DNA of 64,000 bases, taken from the NCBI GenBank assembly GCA_963788085.1, contig CAWBFS010000069.1, positions 1 to 64,000 of the forward strand, given 5' to 3'. The position numbers and the translations under genes are program-made. A model generated the notes under the pieces. It was not told where the DNA came from, did no database searches, and worked only from the letters and a program-made list of their open reading frames with translations. This document shows positions 54,620-63,083 of this stretch, piece after piece (position 1 is the stretch's first letter; every line of letters starts with the position of its first letter). The stretch is from AP-15 sp963788085. GTDB lineage: Bacteria; Pseudomonadota; Alphaproteobacteria; ATCC43930; CGMCC-115725.

Positions 54620-55876
54620 TTAATATTGGCCGCGGGGCTCGAGGCCAAAGGCGTGCTGGCCGTACATCGTGCCGACCGCGTCCCAATTGAGGCTGACATG
54701 GCGGGCGACGGCGTTGACGTCACGCCAGGCGCGCTGCACCGGATTGCTGAGCATCAGGCCATAGCCGCCGGTCGAGGCATTGAGCGCCTCCACGGCCTGA
54801 AGGGCGAGCCTGGTCGCATAGGCTTGGTTGCGGCGGCAGCGGATGCGGTCGGCGACCGTGATTTCCTCGCCGGCCCGCAATTTCTCCATCGCGTTGCGCA
54901 GATCCGCGACAAGGATCATCTCCGCCGCCTCGGTCGCGGCAGAGGCTTCCGCGACGCGCAGCTGCACGGTGGCGAATTCGGCCATTGCGAGCCCGCCGCC
55001 GGCCAGCGCGCCGCGGGTCTCGCGCCCACTCGTCATCGCCAGATAGGCCTCCATCGCCCCTTTTGCGGCGCCGACTGCGGTCGAGGCCAGCATCGTGGCG
55101 CCGAGCACCAACAGCGGCAGGCGGTAGAGCGGGTTCTTGTGATGTTGCGCGCCGGGCGTGCGGCCCGAGCGCGTATCGGCGAACAACAGCACGCGGTGCG
55201 TCGGCACGAAAGCCTCGCGCACGATGATGTTCTTGCTTCCGGTGCCCGCCAGGCCGCAGACGAACGAGTGTCTCGATCCGACACGCGATCGGCAACAGGG
55301 GGGGGGGGACCAATTGTCCTCGATCTCGACATCGCCGATCGGCAACAGAAAAAACGCGCCTTCATGGGGCGGTGCGCCGCCCGGCGGCGTGATCAGCGCG
55401 CCGAGCCTGATCCAGCTCGAATGATCACAGCCGCTCGCGAACGACCATTTGCCGCTCAGCACATAGCCGCCCTCGGTCGGCACAGCAGCGCCGGTCGGGG
55501 CGAAACAGGCGCAGGTGAAGGGGTCGTCGCCGCCGCCCCACAGTTCGCGCTGGGTCTCGATCGGGTAATGGCCGAACGAGATGCCGTTGGAGAGAGCGCC
55601 GTTGAGCGCCCAGCCAGTCGACGCGCAGGCCGCCGAGACCGTCAGCGCGATCTCGAGCGCGACCACCGCGTCGAATTCGAAGCCGCCGAACTCCTTTGGC
55701 CGGCAGGTCCGCAACAGTTCCGCATCGCGGATCTTGCCGATTATGTGCGGCGCGATAGTGCGGTTGCGCTCGGTCTCTTCGGCCAACTCCCGGATCTCGG
55801 GGAGCATCGCCTTGGCACGGGCAATGAGTTCCTCCGGGCCGGACGGTGCAACAAAGCGAACAGCGGCACTCGTCAT
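54620..55876 (-). CDS. Flavin-dependent monooxygenase of the acyl-CoA dehydrogenase fold (HsaA/HpaH-like)
   Basis: About 418 residues from MTSAAVRFVAPSGPEELIAR, with GGAGAGGG upstream. Acyl-CoA-dehydrogenase fold: LLRTCRPKEFGGFEFDAVVA, SAACASTGWALNGALSNGIS, GGYVLSGKWSFASGCDHSSW, then GLAGTGSKNIIVREAFVPTH and RNQAYATRLALQAVEALNAS. It hydroxylates an aromatic or polycyclic substrate using reduced flavin from a partner. Between EDNW and CGLAGTG there are about 15 extra residues (SPPPCCRSRVGSRHSF) encoded by a stretch with an 11-G run. Relatives go straight on, so an insertion or artefact sits there, keeping the frame. Confidence 0.85.
   Translation of the reverse strand: MTSAAVRFVAPSGPEELIARAKAMLPEIRELAEETERNRTIAPHIIGKIRDAELLRTCRPKEFGGFEFDAVVALEIALTVSAACASTGWALNGALSNGISFGHYPIETQRELWGGGDDPFTCACFAPTGAAVPTEGGYVLSGKWSFASGCDHSSWIRLGALITPPGGAPPHEGAFFLLPIGDVEIEDNWSPPPCCRSRVGSRHSFVCGLAGTGSKNIIVREAFVPTHRVLLFADTRSGRTPGAQHHKNPLYRLPLLVLGATMLASTAVGAAKGAMEAYLAMTSGRETRGALAGGGLAMAEFATVQLRVAEASAATEAAEMILVADLRNAMEKLRAGEEITVADRIRCRRNQAYATRLALQAVEALNASTGGYGLMLSNPVQRAWRDVNAVARHVSLNWDAVGTMYGQHAFGLEPRGQY
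55270..55325. repeat. 11-G homopolymer and short duplicated segment inside the monooxygenase gene
   Basis: A run of 11 G on the plus strand (55298-55308). It is preceded by CGATCGGCAACAG, which recurs about 45 bases further on at the natural position before AAAAAACG. It looks like a templated insertion of a copied segment. Confidence 0.7.
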
Positions 55877-56125
55877 AGCCCTCTCCGGGAGATCTCGTCG
55901 AGCGCGCTCAGGATGCCCCCGCCCAGAAATCGCGACAAGCGGAAACCCTGCTTCCCACGCCCCGCGGGGCATTTGGCGTTGACGGCGGAGCGAAGAAGGC
56001 TGACAGTCCGAACATGATCCTGTTGCCAGGGTGAGGCCCGTAAATCAGCTTTGAACCCGTCGCCCGATAGACCAAAGGATCAGGCAGCGCGCGGCGGAGA
56101 TCGATCACGACCAGGAGGGAATCAT

Positions 56126-57382
56126 ATGCCTAACAACCCAACGCCCGCCACCGACCAGGCCACCACGCTTCAGCGTGGCGCCTTGCATGGTGTGCGGGTG
56201 GTGGACCTGACCCAGTTCGAGGCCGGGACGTCCTTGACCCAGACCTTGGCCTGGCTCGGCGCCGAGGTGATCAAGGTCGAGGAGCCGACCAAGGGCGAGC
56301 AGGGCCGCGGCGCATCGACCGACAAAAAAGGCGTCGACTCGCATTACTTCATGCTGCTCAACGCCAACAAGCGCAGCGTCACCGCCAATCTGAAGACCGA
56401 CAAGGGCCGCGCGCTGTTGCGCGGGCTGATCGAGAAAGCCGACGTCTTCGCCGAGAATTTCGCTCCTGGGGTCATCGAGCGGCTCGGCTTCGGCTACGAC
56501 GTCGTGCGCGAGATCAACCCGCGGATCATCTATGCCCAGGTCAAGGGCTTTGGCCAGGACGGCCCCTATAAGAGCTTCCTCGCCTTTGACATGATCGCCC
56601 AAGCGACCGGCGGCGCGATGTCGATCACCGGCGAGCCCGATGGCCGCCCGATCAAGCCCGGTCTGACGATCGGCGATACCGGCACCGGGTTGCACGGCGC
56701 GATTGGCGTCCTCGCGGCACTCTACCAGCGCCAGTTCACCGGCGAGGGCCAGCGCATTCAGCTGGCGATGCAGGAATGCGTCATCAATTACGGCCGCATC
56801 TCTTATGCCGCCCAGGCGCTGTGGGGCAAAGCCGCGCCGCGGATGGGCAATCAGAGCATCATGGGCACCAACTCGCCGAGCGAGACGTACAAGTGCAAAG
56901 GCGACGGTCCGAACGATTATTGCTACATCTATACTTCGCGAGCCAATCCCCAGCATTGGGAACGGCTTTTGAAGATCATGGGCCGCGAAGACCTGATCGG
57001 CGACCCCCGCTTCGACAGCCCGCAAGAGCGGTTCAAGAACCGTCACGTAGTCGACGAGATGATCGCGGAGTGGACGATCCACCATGACAAGATGGAAGTC
57101 ATGCAGCGGCTCGGCGAGCAGGGGATCCCGGCCGGCGCGATCATGGATACGATGGAGTTGTCGAACGACCCCGACCTCAACCGCCGGGAGATATTCGTCA
57201 CCGTAAAGCACCCGGTGCGCGGCGATTTCAAGATGCCGGGCTGGCCGGTCAAGATGAGCGGCTCGAAGGTGCCGATTACCGCCTCCCCGTTGCTCGGCGC
57301 CGACAGCGACGCCGTTTACGGCGAGCTGCTCGGCCTCTCTGCACAAGAGCTCGCTGCACTGCGCGAGGAAAAGATCATCTAA
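56126..57382 (+). CDS. CaiB/BaiF-type CoA transferase (formyl-CoA transferase-like)
   Basis: 418 residues, intact, from ATG 56126 with AGGAGGG upstream. Class III CoA-transferase motifs: RGALHGVRVVDLTQFEAGTS, LTQTLAWLGAEVIKVEEPTK, NANKRSVTANLKTDKGRALL, DVFAENFAPGVIERLGFGYD. The catalytic Asp, expected to carry the aspartyl-CoA anhydride, is D184 in TIGDTGTGLHG. The Gly-rich loop near SITGEPDGRP is also present. It transfers CoA between carboxylates; oxalate/formate is the best-known pair, but many CaiB relatives act on other acids. The SMP-30-type gene follows after a hairpin. Confidence 0.9.
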   Translation: MPNNPTPATDQATTLQRGALHGVRVVDLTQFEAGTSLTQTLAWLGAEVIKVEEPTKGEQGRGASTDKKGVDSHYFMLLNANKRSVTANLKTDKGRALLRGLIEKADVFAENFAPGVIERLGFGYDVVREINPRIIYAQVKGFGQDGPYKSFLAFDMIAQATGGAMSITGEPDGRPIKPGLTIGDTGTGLHGAIGVLAALYQRQFTGEGQRIQLAMQECVINYGRISYAAQALWGKAAPRMGNQSIMGTNSPSETYKCKGDGPNDYCYIYTSRANPQHWERLLKIMGREDLIGDPRFDSPQERFKNRHVVDEMIAEWTIHHDKMEVMQRLGEQGIPAGAIMDTMELSNDPDLNRREIFVTVKHPVRGDFKMPGWPVKMSGSKVPITASPLLGADSDAVYGELLGLSAQELAALREEKII

Positions 57383-57389
57383 ATCCGAG

Positions 57390-57417
57390 CCCTCTCCGCC
57401 CCCAAGGGCGGAGAGGG
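57390..57417. terminator. Perfect hairpin after the CoA transferase gene
   Basis: CCCTCTCCGCCC-CCAA-GGGCGGAGAGGG, 12-bp arms, seven bases after the stop. No U-run follows. It belongs to the same palindrome family as those near 36.7 and 60.2 kb, so it may be a dispersed repeat serving as a terminator or mRNA stabiliser. Confidence 0.6.
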
Positions 57418-57439
57418 AGTTTCGGGTGGGACGGCGGGG

Positions 57440-58435
57440 ATGAACACAAATACGGCTCCAACACTGGGGGTGGCCACCCCGCTTACGCCGACACCGCGGT
57501 GGGAGCCCGCCGAGAGCTATCCGGACCCTGCCATCCGCACGCTCGATCCGCGCTTTGACAATATCAAGCCGCCATTCAATGCGGCGGTCGAGCGTCTGGC
57601 GACAGGGTTTCGCTGGGCCGAAGGCCCGGTGTGGTTCGGCGATGGCCGTTACCTGCTATGGAGCGACATCCCGAACAACCGGATCATGCGGTGGGACGAG
57701 GAGACCGGCGCGGCGAGTGTCTTCCGCAGGCCCTCGAACCACGCCAACGGCAATACCCGCGATCGCCAGGGGCGGCTCGTCACCTGCGAGCACGAGGGGC
57801 GGCGGGTCACGCGCACCGAATACGACGGGTCGATCACCGTCATTCTCGACCGGTTCGAGGGGAAGCGGCTCAACTCGCCCAACGACGTGATCGTCAAATC
57901 GGACGATTCTATTTGGTTCACCGATCCGCCGTTCGGGATCCTCGGCAATTACGAGGGCGAGCGGGCGGCACCGGAATTGCCGACCAACGTCTATCGGGTG
58001 GACGGCAGGACCGGCGCCGCAACGGTCGTAACCGGCGACATCAACGGTCCGAACGGCCTTTGTTTTTCGCCCGATGAGGGCAGGCTCTACATCGTCGAGT
58101 CCCGCGCCAGGCCGCGTCTCATCAGCGTTTTCGATGTGGTCGACGACGGCACCAGGCTCGCCAATAGGCGCGTCTTCATCAATGCCGGCGAGGGAACACC
58201 CGACGGCTTCCGCTGCGATATCGAAGGCAATCTGTGGTGCGGCTGGGGCATGACGCCGGGGCTCAATGGCGTTGCCGTGTTCACCCCCGACGCAACGATG
58301 ATCGGCCATATCTCGCTGCCCGAGCGCTGCGCCAATCTATGCTTCGGCGGACGCAAGCGTAACCGGCTCTTCATGGCCGCCAGCCAATCGATCTATTCGG
58401 TTTATGTGAATACCCAAGGTGTGGCGGGCGGTTGA
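57440..58435 (+). CDS. SMP-30/gluconolactonase family lactonase
   Basis: 331 residues, intact. A six-bladed propeller with the divalent-metal ligands visible: Glu in GFRWAEGPVWFGDGRYLLWS, Asn in RLNSPNDVIVKSDDSIWFTD and NGPNGLCFSPDEGRLYIVES, Asp in AGEGTPDGFRCDIEGNLWCG. It hydrolyses sugar lactones or related esters. No signal peptide. It lies 57 bases after the CoA transferase and on the same strand; joint use in sugar-acid or aromatic catabolism is possible but unsupported. Confidence 0.92.
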   Translation: MNTNTAPTLGVATPLTPTPRWEPAESYPDPAIRTLDPRFDNIKPPFNAAVERLATGFRWAEGPVWFGDGRYLLWSDIPNNRIMRWDEETGAASVFRRPSNHANGNTRDRQGRLVTCEHEGRRVTRTEYDGSITVILDRFEGKRLNSPNDVIVKSDDSIWFTDPPFGILGNYEGERAAPELPTNVYRVDGRTGAATVVTGDINGPNGLCFSPDEGRLYIVESRARPRLISVFDVVDDGTRLANRRVFINAGEGTPDGFRCDIEGNLWCGWGMTPGLNGVAVFTPDATMIGHISLPERCANLCFGGRKRNRLFMAASQSIYSVYVNTQGVAGG

Positions 58436-58538
58436 GGGGGTTTGAAGCAGACTGCTGTTGCAGGTCCGTGGATTGGGTGTTAGACGTGTACGGGCGTTAT
58501 TAGCTCGGTTAATCAACCATTGGGGGAACCTCGAAGCA

Positions 58539-59102
58539 ATGAGATATAGTCTGAAGGGCGGCGTAGTGGTGTTTCCGCTGATGGCATCCGTCTTTCTCTC
58601 CGCCTGCGTCTCGCAAAGCACGTACGACCAACTCCAAGCGCAATATCAGCAGGCTCAGCAGCAGAACGCGGCGTTGTCGGCGCAAGTTGCCGCCGATAAG
58701 GCACAGATCTGTCGACTTCAAGGAGCGATCAAGTACACCGTAAACAGCGACTTGCTATTCCCGTCGGGCGGCTGGCAGATGAGCGATCGGGGAAAGCAGA
58801 TCATCGCTGGTATGGCAGCGAAGTTGGCGCCGACGTTACAGAACAAGATCCTGGTGAGCGGCTACACCGACAATAAACCGGTCGGTCCGGCGCTGGAGCG
58901 GCAGGGCATCACCTCAAATCAGGACCTGTCGCAAAAACGTGCTGAGAACGTGATGGAGTTCCTGATCTCGCAGGGCGTGAAGCCCGAACTCATCTCGGCG
59001 CAAGGATTTGGCGACACAAACCCGGTGGCTTCGAACGACACCGCACAGGGCCGCTCGCAAAATCGTCGCGTCGAGTTGTCAGTTCCCGCTTCCGGCTGCT
59101 GA
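58539..59102 (+). CDS. OmpA-family lipoprotein
   Basis: 187 residues from ATG 58539. Lipoprotein signal: MRYSLKGGVVVFPLMASVFL then SAC, the lipidated Cys in LSAC. A short coiled coil (YDQLQAQYQQAQQQNAALSA) precedes an OmpA C-terminal peptidoglycan-binding domain: DLLFPSGGWQMSDRGKQIIA, ILVSGYTDNKPVGPALERQG, SQKRAENVMEFLISQGVKPE, GFGDTNPVASNDTAQGRSQN, RRVEL. It anchors the outer membrane to the wall. A strong hairpin lies downstream at 59287. Confidence 0.92.
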   Translation: MRYSLKGGVVVFPLMASVFLSACVSQSTYDQLQAQYQQAQQQNAALSAQVAADKAQICRLQGAIKYTVNSDLLFPSGGWQMSDRGKQIIAGMAAKLAPTLQNKILVSGYTDNKPVGPALERQGITSNQDLSQKRAENVMEFLISQGVKPELISAQGFGDTNPVASNDTAQGRSQNRRVELSVPASGC

Positions 59103-59286
59103 GAACTCCACCTCAGCACTCAGCACTCAGTATTCGGTTTGCATCTACCGATCGGCGAGAGCATTACGTTATAGACATCCCCGGTCAGCTGACAAGGCGA
59201 GAGCAACAATGAGCCGACACCGAGCCAAGACCGGCGTGTCGATGTGACGGTAGGCGGGCCTCCGCCGGCCTCGTAAGCCGAACCGC

Positions 59287-59311
59287 AGGAGGGCGCCGAA
59301 GGCGCCCTCCT
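59287..59311 (+). terminator. Rho-independent-type hairpin after the OmpA lipoprotein gene
   Basis: AGGAGGGCGCC-GAA-GGCGCCCTCCT, perfect 11-bp stem with a three-base loop, followed by CGTCTT. It lies between two convergent genes and may stop both. Confidence 0.7.
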
Positions 59312-59336
59312 CGTCTTCCGGGATTTGCCCCCGCCG

Positions 59337-59837
59337 CTACACGGCTTCGTAAGGGAAGCGGCGGATCTTCTCGACGTTCCGCCCCTCGATGCGGATCAGC
59401 CGGGTCGGGCCTTCGCGGCGCGGCGAATGCAGGTCGCCCTCGTTGTAAAGGTGCGCGTCACCGGGCGACAGCGCATATTCCCTGACGAGGCGCACCTTGC
59501 CCGGCTTGTCCTCGGAGGCGGGCTCCAGCATCGACCAGTCGCTCATGATCGTCTTGCCGCGCGCTTGGCCATAGATTGCCCAGGTCGGACCGTGGTCGTG
59601 CGGCTTGCTCTCCCGCGCGCCGTGATTGACGTGGCCGAGGATACAAAACCCGAGTTCCGGATCCTCGTAGAGGATCTTCCGTTCCGGCACTCCGTCGTGG
59701 AGATGCGTGCTGACAAAATCCTCGTCCTTGAGCACGTCCTGGACGAGCGCGCACACCTTCTTGCGGCCCTCCACCCCCGGATCCGCCGCAAGAATGCGGT
59801 GACACTCGCTGGAAAACCGTTCGAGAGTATAGCTCAT
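59337..59837 (-). CDS. Cupin protein resembling cysteine dioxygenase-type enzymes
   Basis: 166 residues from ATG 59837 (GAGGAGGTG upstream). Cupin motif 1 is FVSTHLHDGVPERKILYEDP and then NHGARESKPHDHGPTWAIYG (H..HDH.P.W.IYG). Motif 2 is EYALSPGDAHLYNEGDLHSP. This is the pattern of CDO/3-mercaptopropionate-dioxygenase-like Fe enzymes in bacteria. The thiol or other substrate is not determined. Intact. It converges with the OmpA gene. Confidence 0.85.
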   Translation of the reverse strand: MSYTLERFSSECHRILAADPGVEGRKKVCALVQDVLKDEDFVSTHLHDGVPERKILYEDPELGFCILGHVNHGARESKPHDHGPTWAIYGQARGKTIMSDWSMLEPASEDKPGKVRLVREYALSPGDAHLYNEGDLHSPRREGPTRLIRIEGRNVEKIRRFPYEAV

Positions 59838-60285
59838 CAAATCACCTCCTCGGTCTGGAACTGCTGGCACACCAACCTATACCGGTAGAATTACTCTAAT
59901 TCGTCATTCCCGCAAAAGAGGCTGTCAGGAAATTAGCTGCATAGCGGTGGTGCGTGCTTCGAGACGCGCCCTGCGGGCGCCCTCAGCATGAGGTAATCCT
60001 TTGATGGCATTAGAGACTTCCTCATCCTGAGGAAGCTGCGAAGCAGCTGTCTCGAAGGACGCACGATGCCGATCCAGCTAATCGCAATTTCATTACAGCC
60101 TCAAAAGCGGGAATGCAATCTGAGCGGGCGAGGAACAGCATCTCCCTCTCCGCCCTTGGGTACGGAGAGGGCCGGGGTGAGGTGGGGGATTCCAGAGCGG
60201 GCGGTCGCCCACCTCACCTTCCCACGCCTGCCGCGTGGGCCCCTTCCTCTCCCCCCTGAAGGGCGGAGAGGGGCTCCAGGGACAG
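59838..60285. other. Intergenic region made of palindromic repeats
   Basis: Two repeat types fill it. At about 59964-60066 is a large imperfect inverted repeat: TGCGTGCTTCGAGACGCGCC to CCTCAGCATGAGGTAATCCT, answered by CCTCATCCTGAGGAAGCTGC to GTCTCGAAGGACGCAC. At about 60140-60272 is a second pair, CCCTCTCCGCCCTTGGGTAC, GGAGAGGG, GGTGAGGTGGG, and the mirrored CCCACCTCACC to GGGCGGAGAGGGG. Both are typical dispersed chromosomal repeats of this bacterial group. No coding gene. Confidence 0.7.
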
Positions 60286-61111
60286 CTAAAGGCTGGCCGC
60301 GAGGCGTCCGGCGCCTTCGATTACCTGGTCCCAATCATCGATTTCGCGATTGACCGGCGCCACCATGATGTGCTGGACGCCGACCGCCTCATAAGCGGCG
60401 ACCCGGTCGCGCAATTCGCCTTCGTCCTTGCCGTTCCAGTGCGTCCGCATCGAGATCGTGAACTCCGGCTCGGGCCGGTCGCTGCGCAGCCGCTTGACGA
60501 TCGGCGCGGCCTCTTCCGGCGTCAGCTGGCTGCCGTGCCAGCCGTCGCCGATCCGCACCGTGCGCTTGTAGGCGGCCTCCGAGCGCGCGCCGAACCAGAT
60601 CGGGATCGGCCGGACCGGCAATGGCTGCATCGTCATCTCGTTGATCTCGGCCGGGATGTATTTGCTGTGGAAGCTCACCGGGTCCTGCGTCCACACCGCG
60701 CGCATCATCGCGACGCCTTCGTCGGTGCGCCGCCCGCGTTCGTGGAACGGCGACCCCAAAGCGGCGAACTCGGCCTCCAGCCAGCCGACCCCGGCGCCGA
60801 GGATCAGCCGCCCCTCGCGAGAAATTCTGCAGTGTCGCCAGTTCCTTGGCGAGCGGCAGCGGGTGGCGCATCGGCAATACCAATACGCTGGTGCCGAGCC
60901 GCACCCGCTTGGTGACGGCGGCGGCCCAGGTCAGGCTCAGCACCGGGTCGTAGAATAATGGCGAGCGGGGGAAGGTCGCACGCGGCACGATGATGTGCTC
61001 GCTGACCCAGACATCGTCGAGCCCCATATCCTCGGCCCGCATCGCCGCGCGGCGGATCTTGTCCGGCGTCGCCTGCTCGCCGGCATGCGGTAGATGAATC
61101 CCGAGTTGCAT
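60286..61111 (-). CDS. LLM-class F420/FMN-dependent oxidoreductase, one frameshift
   Basis: About 275 residues. MQLGIHLPHAGEQATPDKIR, AEDMGLDDVWVSEHIIVPRA and VRLGTSVLVLPMRHPLPLAK make the luciferase-like barrel. After a shift near 60825 it continues with GWLEAEFAALGSPFHERGRR, VRPIPIWFGARSEAAYKRTV and IGDGWHGSQLTPEEAAPIVK. The pattern fits TIGR03619-like F420-dependent enzymes of the luciferase-like monooxygenase superfamily. Substrate unknown. It is divergent from the SDR gene at 61182. Confidence 0.87.
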
Positions 61112-61181
61112 TGGCCGCTCTCCCGTGTTCGTCTCTTCTCAGACAATGCGTTGGCAATAGCAGAGATGAAAGGGGGGAGCC

Positions 61182-61946
61182 ATGCGGTTCACCGACAAGG
61201 TCGCGGTCGTCACCGCCTTCGCCAACGGGATCGGCCGCGCGGCCGCCGAGATCATGGCGCGGGAAGGCGCCGTCGTCGTCGGCGTCGACAATCACCCGGA
61301 CCGGCTCGAGACCGCCGTCGCGGCATTGCGCGACACCGGCGGGCGGGCGCACGGGCGGCTGTGCAACGCCCTCGACCAGCAGCAGGTCGAAGTAACGGTG
61401 GCTTCGGTCGAGAAGGAGTTCGGCGCCGTCGACATCCTCGTCAATGCCGTCGGCGGCAGCACGATCATCGCGAATTCCGGCGCCAATGTCGACGAGCTGA
61501 CCTTTGAGGAATGGAAGACGCTGATCGCCTTCAACCTAAACGGAACGTTTCTGTTCACGCACGCCGTCGTGCCGATCATGAAGCGGCGACGGCATGGCAA
61601 AATCGTCAACCTCGCCTCGATCGCCGGGCGCGGTCTGAGCGAGTCGAGCAGCAGCGCCTATGCCGCGGCCAAGGGCGGCATCATCGCCTTCACCCGCAAG
61701 CTGGCCTTTGAACTGGGGCCATACGGCGTCACGATCAACGCGATCGCCCCGAGCCTTACCTTGACCGAACGCATTCGCCCGCATTGGGACAAGCGCTCGC
61801 AGGAGGCGCAGGCGGCCGAGATCGCCCGCACCCCGCTGCGCCGCGTGGCAGAAGCCGCCGATCAGGCCAAGGTCATCTGCTTTCTCGCCTCGAGCGACGC
61901 CGATTTTGTCACCGGCGTCACGATCGACGTCACCGGCGGGAATTGA
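61182..61946 (+). CDS. SDR-family oxidoreductase with altered glycine motif
   Basis: 254 residues, intact, with GGGGGGAG before the ATG. Rossmann start VAVVTAFANGIGRAAAEIMA: the usual TGxxxGIG reads TAFANGIG, so the first Gly is Ala. NAVGG replaces the NNAG motif, Ser is in IVNLASIAGRG and the catalytic pair in SSAYAAAKGGIIAFTRKLAF. The end is FLASSDADFVTGVTIDVTGG. The catalytic residues are complete, so it is probably active with an NAD(P) cofactor. Substrate unknown. Palindromic repeats follow. Confidence 0.9.
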   Translation: MRFTDKVAVVTAFANGIGRAAAEIMAREGAVVVGVDNHPDRLETAVAALRDTGGRAHGRLCNALDQQQVEVTVASVEKEFGAVDILVNAVGGSTIIANSGANVDELTFEEWKTLIAFNLNGTFLFTHAVVPIMKRRRHGKIVNLASIAGRGLSESSSSAYAAAKGGIIAFTRKLAFELGPYGVTINAIAPSLTLTERIRPHWDKRSQEAQAAEIARTPLRRVAEAADQAKVICFLASSDADFVTGVTIDVTGGN

Positions 61947-61973
61947 CGGCTCGGGCGCACGACTGTTCCACTG

Positions 61974-62053
61974 TCGTCACCCCCGCGAAAGCGGGGGTCC
62001 AGGCTCATCGGCCCCTGCGGTAGCCCTGGATACCCGCTTTCGCGGGCATGACG
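61974..62053. repeat. Paired palindromes of the 'PAKAGVQ' type
   Basis: CCCCCGC-GAAA-GCGGGGG followed by TCCAGG (about 61974-62003), and the inverted partner CCTGGATACCCGC-TTT-CGCGGGCATGACG (62025-62053). This well-known proteobacterial repeat translates as VTPAKAGVQ or FRHARESGYPG. It lies between the SDR and the esterase. Confidence 0.8.
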
Positions 62054-62077
62054 AAAAGACAAAGAGGAAATGACGTA

Positions 62078-62771
62078 ATGACGACTTTCGTTCTGATCCA
62101 CGGCTCGTATCAAGGCGGCTGGATTTGGCAGCGGGTGGCGAACCGGTTGCGGGGCGCCGGGCATACCGTTTACGCGCCGTCACTGGACGGCTGCGCCGAG
62201 CGCAAGCATTCGCTGCGCCCGGGAATCACGACCGAAACCCATGCGGCCGAGATTGCCGATCTCCTCTTCTACGAAGATTTGCGCGACGTCGTGATGGTCG
62301 GCACCAGCTCGGGCGGCATGGTAGCTATGCCGTGCCGCCGAGATGCGGCGCGACCGGATCTCGCGGCTGTTTTTTGTCGATGCGCTGGCATTGCTCGACG
62401 GCGAGCGGATCCGCGACATTGTCCGGCGCTCGACCGCGGTGCCGAGCGGGCTCGCCGCCGGCCCGACGCGCGAGGATGCGGAAAATCGGCTCTTCGCCGA
62501 CCTCGACCCGCAAACGCGGGCTTGGGCGCTGGAGCGCTATACCCTGCATCCGATCGGGATTTACGAGAACCCGGTCAAGCTCGACAATTTCTGGGATCAG
62601 CAATGGCCGGCGACCGTGATCTGGTGCCGCCGCGCCGTCAATCCGGGCGAGGCGCACCAGCGCCGCACCGCCGAAAAGCTCAATGCCCAATGGCACGAGC
62701 TCGACACCGGCCATTACCCGATGCTGAGCATGCCTGACGAGCTTACGGCGCTGTTGACCGCCAAAGGCTAG
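62078..62771 (+). CDS. Alpha/beta hydrolase, methylesterase-like, one frameshift
   Basis: About 231 residues from ATG 62078 (GAGGAA upstream). TTFVLIHGSYQGGWIWQRVA is the HG...G.W.W oxyanion loop of the hydroxynitrile lyase/methylesterase group, and DVVMVGTSSGGMVAM the nucleophile Ser. A one-base shift near 62335 (AMPCRR versus VAYAVPAEMRRDRISRLFFV) precedes VDALALLDGERIRDIVRRST and WHELDTGHYPMLSMPDELTA, with the catalytic His in GHYPM. Substrate unknown. It overlaps no other gene and lies in line with the SDR. Confidence 0.85.
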
Positions 62772-62778
62772 GCCGCGC

Positions 62779-62952
62779 TTAGAATATTGCTCGCCCCGCC
62801 ATGAGGCCCAACACGAGAAAGATCACGCAGATCACTATGAAGATGAAGAACAGGATCTTTGCGATTCCTGCGGTTGCAGCCGCGATGCCGGTGAACCCGA
62901 AGAGCGCGGCGATGATCGAGATGATGAAGAAGAACAGTGCCCATTTGAGCAT
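62779..62952 (-). CDS. DUF1328 small membrane protein (YtjA family)
   Basis: 57 residues from ATG 62952 (AGGA at -12): MLKWALFFFIISIIAALFGF, TGIAAATAGIAKILFFIFIV, ICVIFLVLGLMAGRAIF. Two membrane helices, the exact DUF1328 pattern (LFGF.GIA..A..IAKILF). Inner membrane, unknown function, stress-associated in some bacteria. The frame extends upstream to 63039, but only the short form matches the family. Confidence 0.92.
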   Translation of the reverse strand: MLKWALFFFIISIIAALFGFTGIAAATAGIAKILFFIFIVICVIFLVLGLMAGRAIF

Positions 62953-63083
62953 ATCGGTGGTCCTGGAAAGTCGCTGCTGAAGGGATAATGTCCGGCCGGG
63001 CCTTGTCGTTCCAACCGGCGCCGCATCGGTCTCTTCCACTCCGCAGGCGGGCTGCCTTATCCTGAGCGCCGCAGGAGGGTCCT

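Noticed and set aside
54626..56017. 463-codon plus-strand frame opposite the flavin monooxygenase
   Set aside because: Antisense shadow rich in Ala/Arg/His; the minus strand has the complete family fold and a ribosome-binding site.
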